A stretch of 24,844 bases of DNA. Source: a virus. Under the pieces are notes generated by a model, which saw only the letters and a program-made list of their open reading frames with translations, did not search any database and had not been told where the DNA came from. Below, piece after piece: positions 22,156-24,844 of the stretch (positions are counted from its first letter, which is position 1; each line of letters starts with the position of its first letter). The stretch is taken from the IMG/VR virus record IMGVR_UViG_3300012351_000027, positions 1-24,844 of that record. One strand, given 5' to 3'. The translations under genes and the position numbers were made by a program.

Positions 22156-22439
22156 TGTTTATACCTAGTGGCGATAAGATGATTATAGATATTTTGGATT
22201 CCTCTATTACTGCAGGTGGAATCATGCTTTCTGAGACTAATGGTGGTACCAAGATGGCTGTTGTTAAGGCAATTGGTCCTGGTCGTTGGGAGCATGGTAC
22301 TCAAATTCCTACTACCGTTAAGGTAGGGGATTCTGTTATTTTTCAACCACAATATGCAGCAAAGCTTCTTGTTAAAGGAAGATTTTATGATATGTTAGAA
22401 GAAAAGAACATCATTGGACATTTTGAAGCCGAGGCTTGA
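22155..22439 (+). CDS. groES: GroES-like co-chaperonin (Cpn10)
   Basis: 94 aa, the normal Cpn10 length. IPSGDKMIIDI at the start, a flexible loop SSITAGGIMLSETNGG (~16-31) matching the GroEL-binding mobile loop, AVVKAIGPGRW, and VKVGDSVIFQPQYAAKLLVKG with the final MLEEKNIIG all fit GroES. T4 uses gp31 for the same job, to fold its capsid protein with host GroEL; here a bacterial-type GroES is used. No GroEL is present in the window. Confidence 0.92.
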   Translation: MFIPSGDKMIIDILDSSITAGGIMLSETNGGTKMAVVKAIGPGRWEHGTQIPTTVKVGDSVIFQPQYAAKLLVKGRFYDMLEEKNIIGHFEAEA

Positions 22440-22440
22440 T

Positions 22441-22848
22441 ATGAACTGGTATACTCCTGTTGCTATTTTAGCGTTTTGTCTATTTTTCTATGGAAATGCT
22501 TACGCTCACGATCCTGAGAATCCAGATCTAAATCAATGGTATGCTTCTTTAATGCAACCAGATAATCCAACAGTATCATGTTGTGGTGAAGCTGATGGAT
22601 ATTGGTGTGAAGATATTCATGTCAAAGAGCTAGTACTTCAAGGTGTTAAACAAAAAGCAACTACTTGTAGAATTACTGATAATCGACCGGATGAACCTCT
22701 TAATAGAATGCATGTGGATATAGGAACTGAAATTATTATTCCTGATCATAAATTGACTTATAAGTATGGAAATCCTACAGGTCATTCTCTTGTGTTTCTT
22801 AGTAAAATGCAATATGTTTATTGTTTTATTCAGACAGGTGGTATTTAA
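22441..22848 (+). CDS. Secreted Cys-rich protein of alphaproteobacterial type
   Basis: 135 aa from ATG 22441, with GAGG seven bases upstream; an in-frame TTG at 22414 would mask the signal peptide. Signal peptide ~1-22 with an AYA-HD cleavage site. The mature part has SCCGEAD, YWCED, TTCRITDNRP and VYCFIQTGG. The patterns WYASLMQPDNP, CCGEAD and GNPTGHSLVFL recall small exported proteins common in rhizobia and relatives (recollection). Five mature Cys suggest disulfides. Periplasmic role unknown; possibly host-derived. Confidence 0.75.
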   Translation: MNWYTPVAILAFCLFFYGNAYAHDPENPDLNQWYASLMQPDNPTVSCCGEADGYWCEDIHVKELVLQGVKQKATTCRITDNRPDEPLNRMHVDIGTEIIIPDHKLTYKYGNPTGHSLVFLSKMQYVYCFIQTGGI

Positions 22849-22876
22849 TACTTGACACCTAGTAAGGAGTATGATA

Positions 22877-23107
22877 TTGTTAGAACTCTATACAAAAGTT
22901 GATTGCCCAAATTGTGATCAAGTTAAAAAATTATTATATGATAATTGCGTACCATTTAATGAATATGGTATAGGTTGGAATATTACAAGAGATGAAGTGC
23001 TTGGAAAATTTCCTGAAGCTAAAGTAGTACCAATTATAATTTTTAATGGTCAACGATTAGGTGGTATTGCTGAACTTACAAAAATTGTAGAACAAGGACT
23101 CATATGA
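22877..23107 (+). CDS. Glutaredoxin
   Basis: 76 aa if started at TTG 22877, which has AAGGAG seven bases upstream; ATG 22871 is only one base from that site and would add two residues. The redox motif CPNC (C10, C13) follows YTKVD. A second half has the cis-Pro VVPIIIFNGQRLGGIAEL, typical of glutaredoxins that bind glutathione. It could reduce the class II ribonucleotide reductase, as T4 NrdC reduces its host-type reductases. It overlaps the next gene by ATGA. Confidence 0.9.
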   Translation: MLELYTKVDCPNCDQVKKLLYDNCVPFNEYGIGWNITRDEVLGKFPEAKVVPIIIFNGQRLGGIAELTKIVEQGLI

Positions 23108-23328
23108 AGAAGAACTTCAAATGTGATGATCAAGTACGTATTCACAGCACCTGTTCTGAAGAGCTTGATGGACAAGTTTGTACTGTCTTGGGTCTTTCTC
23201 ATTCTAATATAACAGACACCTATATTATTTTGTTAGACAAACCTGTAATGTCTGCTAGCGTATATGATGATTTTATGAGGACACATAAAGCTATTACTTT
23301 AACTGAAGCATGCTTGGAGTTAGTATGA
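23104..23328 (+). CDS. Small conserved hypothetical, SH3-like barrel suspected
   Basis: 74 aa, overlapping glutaredoxin by ATGA. The layout VRIHSTCSEELDGQVCTVLGL ... TYIILLDKP ... AITLTEACLELV alternates strands and resembles small barrel proteins of phages. Three or four Cys. No catalytic motif. The stop overlaps the next start. Confidence 0.65.
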   Translation: MKKNFKCDDQVRIHSTCSEELDGQVCTVLGLSHSNITDTYIILLDKPVMSASVYDDFMRTHKAITLTEACLELV

Positions 23329-23537
23329 AAGTATCTTATGCACCATTTGCAGGTCTTTCCCTTGACTTGTTGAAAAAAATAACCGAAAACGAAGCTGATA
23401 TGGTTGAATTTGTTCAACCGGAGATGGTTATTGAAATTTCTGAAATTCTTTATAATCGTTGGTTCGTCCTTTATAATGAAGCTATTGCGTTAAGTCTTGA
23501 ACTAGAAACAATTCACAGAAACCAACACGGAGGCTAA
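23325..23537 (+). CDS. Small hypothetical protein
   Basis: 70 aa from ATG 23325 (ATGA overlap) with GGAG six bases upstream; the in-frame ATG at 23310 lacks a ribosome site. Helical, with EFVQPEMVIEISEIL and NRWFVLYNEAIALSLE; no Cys and no TM. No family is recognised. Confidence 0.6.
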   Translation: MKVSYAPFAGLSLDLLKKITENEADMVEFVQPEMVIEISEILYNRWFVLYNEAIALSLELETIHRNQHGG

Positions 23538-23538
23538 T

Positions 23539-23814
23539 ATGCTAATTGATCCTATCGCTCTCAAGCATGACCTTAAAGGTCAAGTTGTTGAGGTTATTTT
23601 TACCAAATTGAATGGTGAAACTCGAAGGATGAGAGCTACTCTTTCACCACAGTATGTCCCACAAGAAGATCACACTGGAGCAGTAGAACAACTCCTTCTC
23701 AATGAAGAATCTAATGCTCCTCAAGCTATTGCAGTGTGGGATATCGACGCCCGAGGATGGCGTTCTTTCCGAACTGATCGGATTATTTCTGTCCAAGCTA
23801 TGAATGCAATCTGA
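23539..23814 (+). CDS. SH3-barrel phage protein of the WYL_2/DUF2693 type
   Basis: 91 aa, with GGAGG upstream. VVEVIFTKLNGETRRMRATL, followed by QYVP, IAVWDIDARGWRSFRTDRII and SVQ, is the recurrent pattern of a small T4-like phage family (recalled as Sm/SH3-like WYL_2). Known members have no established activity; a nucleic-acid-binding role is suggested by the fold. The stop overlaps the next start (TGATG). Confidence 0.75.
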   Translation: MLIDPIALKHDLKGQVVEVIFTKLNGETRRMRATLSPQYVPQEDHTGAVEQLLLNEESNAPQAIAVWDIDARGWRSFRTDRIISVQAMNAI

Positions 23815-24122
23815 TGCCAATCTGGCGAGTAAGTACTAAGATTTCTTTCAATACTGTATATTATATAGTAGCTGAGGAAATGCCTGATGGCTTAGAAGTA
23901 ATTCAGTTATCCAAAGATGGATACGTTCCAGAGTTTTCTCAGGAAGCTTCTTCAGAAGGCGAACATTTGATAGGAATAGCCGGAGTATCAGAAGGAGAAT
24001 ATCTTGATGCTTGGCATCCCTCTATAACAATTTCTAAAGAAGAGAAAATAGGATTTTTAGTGAATATTGATGTAAAAATGCCTGAAGATTTGTCAGGTGT
24101 TGGTACAGAAGAAACTTTATAA
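23814..24122 (+). CDS. Hypothetical acidic protein
   Basis: 102 aa, very acidic in the C-terminal half (SQEASSEGEH, KMPEDLSGVGTEET), with strands at the start (IWRVSTKISFNTVYYIVAEE). No Cys and no TM. No family is recognised. Coupled to the barrel protein by TGATG; the candidate late promoter at 24119 overlaps its stop codon. Confidence 0.65.
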   Translation: MPIWRVSTKISFNTVYYIVAEEMPDGLEVIQLSKDGYVPEFSQEASSEGEHLIGIAGVSEGEYLDAWHPSITISKEEKIGFLVNIDVKMPEDLSGVGTEETL

Positions 24123-24125
24123 ATA
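24119..24125 (+). promoter_or_regulatory. Possible T4-type late promoter (TATAAATA)
   Basis: The full T4-like octamer TATAAATA is present at 24118-24125, overlapping a TAA stop codon and ending 43 nt before ATG 24169. Confidence 0.5.
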
Positions 24126-24168
24126 AAACTCACAATGGACGTTAATTACTAATAGGGTGTTGTATGAG

Positions 24169-24528
24169 ATGGAAAACAAAATCTGGGGGTGGGAACTAAT
24201 CGTAGATGTAAAATCTTGCCATATGGAAAGATTTACAAAATATAATATAGCTGAATTTATTAGACAGCTAGTAGAAGATATAAAAATGAAATCTTATGGA
24301 AAACCTATTATTGAACACTTTGCCAATCATGATCCTTATAAAGGTGGATACTCTTTAGTACAATTGATTGAGACTTCTAATATTTGTGCTCATTTTGTAG
24401 ACCTGAATGGTGATGCTTATTTTAATGTCTTCTCCTGTCAAGAATTTTCTGAAAAAATAGTACTAAGCTGTATTAAAAAATTCTTTAAACCTGATACAAT
24501 GACTTCTAGGATGATAGAACGAGGATAA
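24169..24528 (+). CDS. speD: S-adenosylmethionine decarboxylase proenzyme, SpeD-like
   Basis: 119 aa from ATG 24169; GTG 24157 and TTG 24160 are alternatives since AGGG is close to them. GGYSLVQLIETSNICAHFV, followed by NGDAYFNVFSCQEF, matches the bacterial class 1b SpeD core. Candidate catalytic residues are S70 (pyruvoyl-forming), H75 and C90. Their spacing of 5 and 20 equals S63/H68/C83 of the Thermotoga enzyme. The residue before the Ser is Thr, not Glu. The enzyme would supply decarboxylated SAM for spermidine synthesis, perhaps to neutralise packaged DNA. speD-like genes occur in T4-like cyanophages. Confidence 0.85.
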   Translation: MENKIWGWELIVDVKSCHMERFTKYNIAEFIRQLVEDIKMKSYGKPIIEHFANHDPYKGGYSLVQLIETSNICAHFVDLNGDAYFNVFSCQEFSEKIVLSCIKKFFKPDTMTSRMIERG

Positions 24529-24844
24529 ATGACTAATAATTGGGATATGATTGAGAATAACGAGCTTAGTAAAAATGCCCAAGGCGGCACGGAGCTCATG
24601 TTGCGTCGGATATATGATGGTTACATTCCTCGAGAGACTTTGGCGAAATTCCAAATTATTCCTTCTCGAGTAAGAAATCTTGATGAAAAGAAGTATCGAA
24701 TTTATATCATCAATGATCTCCCAGGTGATCCTGAAGTAACTGCTGCACTTCAAGACGACGCTTGGAAGAAATTTCATAAAATTGTCTTTGTTAGCCATTG
24801 GCAAGCTCAGCGCTTCATTGAGGCGTATGGAATTGATTGGTCTC
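24529..24844 (+). CDS. Glycosyltransferase (N-terminal part, 3' truncated)
   Basis: About 105 codons to the window edge; GAGG lies just before ATG 24529. KNAQGGTELM near the start (the GGTE loop of GT4-like enzymes), then FQIIPSRVRNLDEKKYRIYII, NDLPGDPE and FHKIVFVSHWQAQRF. These follow a phage glycosyltransferase family known in T4-like genomes. The target could be DNA, a virion protein or a surface sugar. The catalytic C-terminal half is outside the window. Confidence 0.8.
   Translation, partial: MTNNWDMIENNELSKNAQGGTELMLRRIYDGYIPRETLAKFQIIPSRVRNLDEKKYRIYIINDLPGDPEVTAALQDDAWKKFHKIVFVSHWQAQRFIEAYGIDWS

Noticed and set aside
22852-22880. TTGACA at 22852 as a fourth sigma70 promoter before glutaredoxin
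   Set aside because: No TATAAT-like box at a 15-19 base distance; TATGAT is only 12 bases away and the best alternative is weak.
24463-24804. 113-codon minus-strand frame at the right end
   Set aside because: It opposes the speD end and the glycosyltransferase start, both recognisable families; no start signal was seen.

Overview
The window is about 24.8 kb of an AT-rich, densely packed genome of a large T4-superfamily tailed phage. The evidence is the end of a T4 gp41-type replicative helicase, a T4 gp61-type primase, a run of virion-type genes, many translationally coupled short genes (ATGA and TAATG overlaps), and repeated T4-style late promoter words (ATAAATA). The host is probably a Gram-negative bacterium, perhaps an alphaproteobacterium. 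That host guess rests on cobalamin-dependent ribonucleotide reductase plus ThyX, and on a secreted Cys-rich protein (22441-22848) that resembles small rhizobial proteins; it is inference. No tRNA, CRISPR array or insertion sequence was seen.

Layout. 1-600: helicase C-terminal part. 636-9760: mostly late, virion-like genes (a duplicated-motif protein, a ligase-like/NMN-adenylyltransferase-like fusion, an FkbM methyltransferase, a zinc-ribbon protein, a Gly/Asn-rich virion protein and small conserved proteins), ending in a membrane/periplasm cluster (8318-9760). 9761-10011: intergenic region with a near-consensus sigma70 promoter and stacked hairpins ahead of the primase. 10012-15199: primase, RMF-like microprotein, Pth2-like peptidyl-tRNA hydrolase, ThyX, NadR-like P-loop kinase and class II ribonucleotide reductase. 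15196-15975: the only minus-strand gene, a GH25 endolysin. 16077-19405: a rightward operon from its own sigma70 promoter with a nucleoside deoxyribosyltransferase-like enzyme, a two-TM protein, a lipase-like hydrolase, an SPFH/band-7 protein, a membrane partner and a small coiled-coil protein. 19541-24844: a GIY-YIG-like protein, small proteins, a PPP phosphatase, a methionine aminopeptidase gene with an in-frame TGA, a GroES-like co-chaperonin, a glutaredoxin, several small conserved proteins, an S-adenosylmethionine decarboxylase and the start of a glycosyltransferase.

How it fits together. Two promoter classes are visible. TTGACA/TATAAT promoters at 9823, 16017 and 19940 should be read by host RNA polymerase early. 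ATAAATA words at 603, 1901, 4537, 6561, 16006 (minus), 19506, and less surely 13171 and 24119, lie 19 to 44 nt before start codons and look like late promoters. The metabolic genes would supply deoxynucleotides (NrdJ, ThyX, glutaredoxin), process proteins (MetAP, GroES, Pth2) and modify membranes, polyamines and perhaps NAD.

Best candidates for undescribed biology: the SPFH/lipase/membrane operon, the ligase-NMNAT fusion, the structured leader before the primase, the interrupted MetAP gene, and two tiny proteins (57 and 31 aa).
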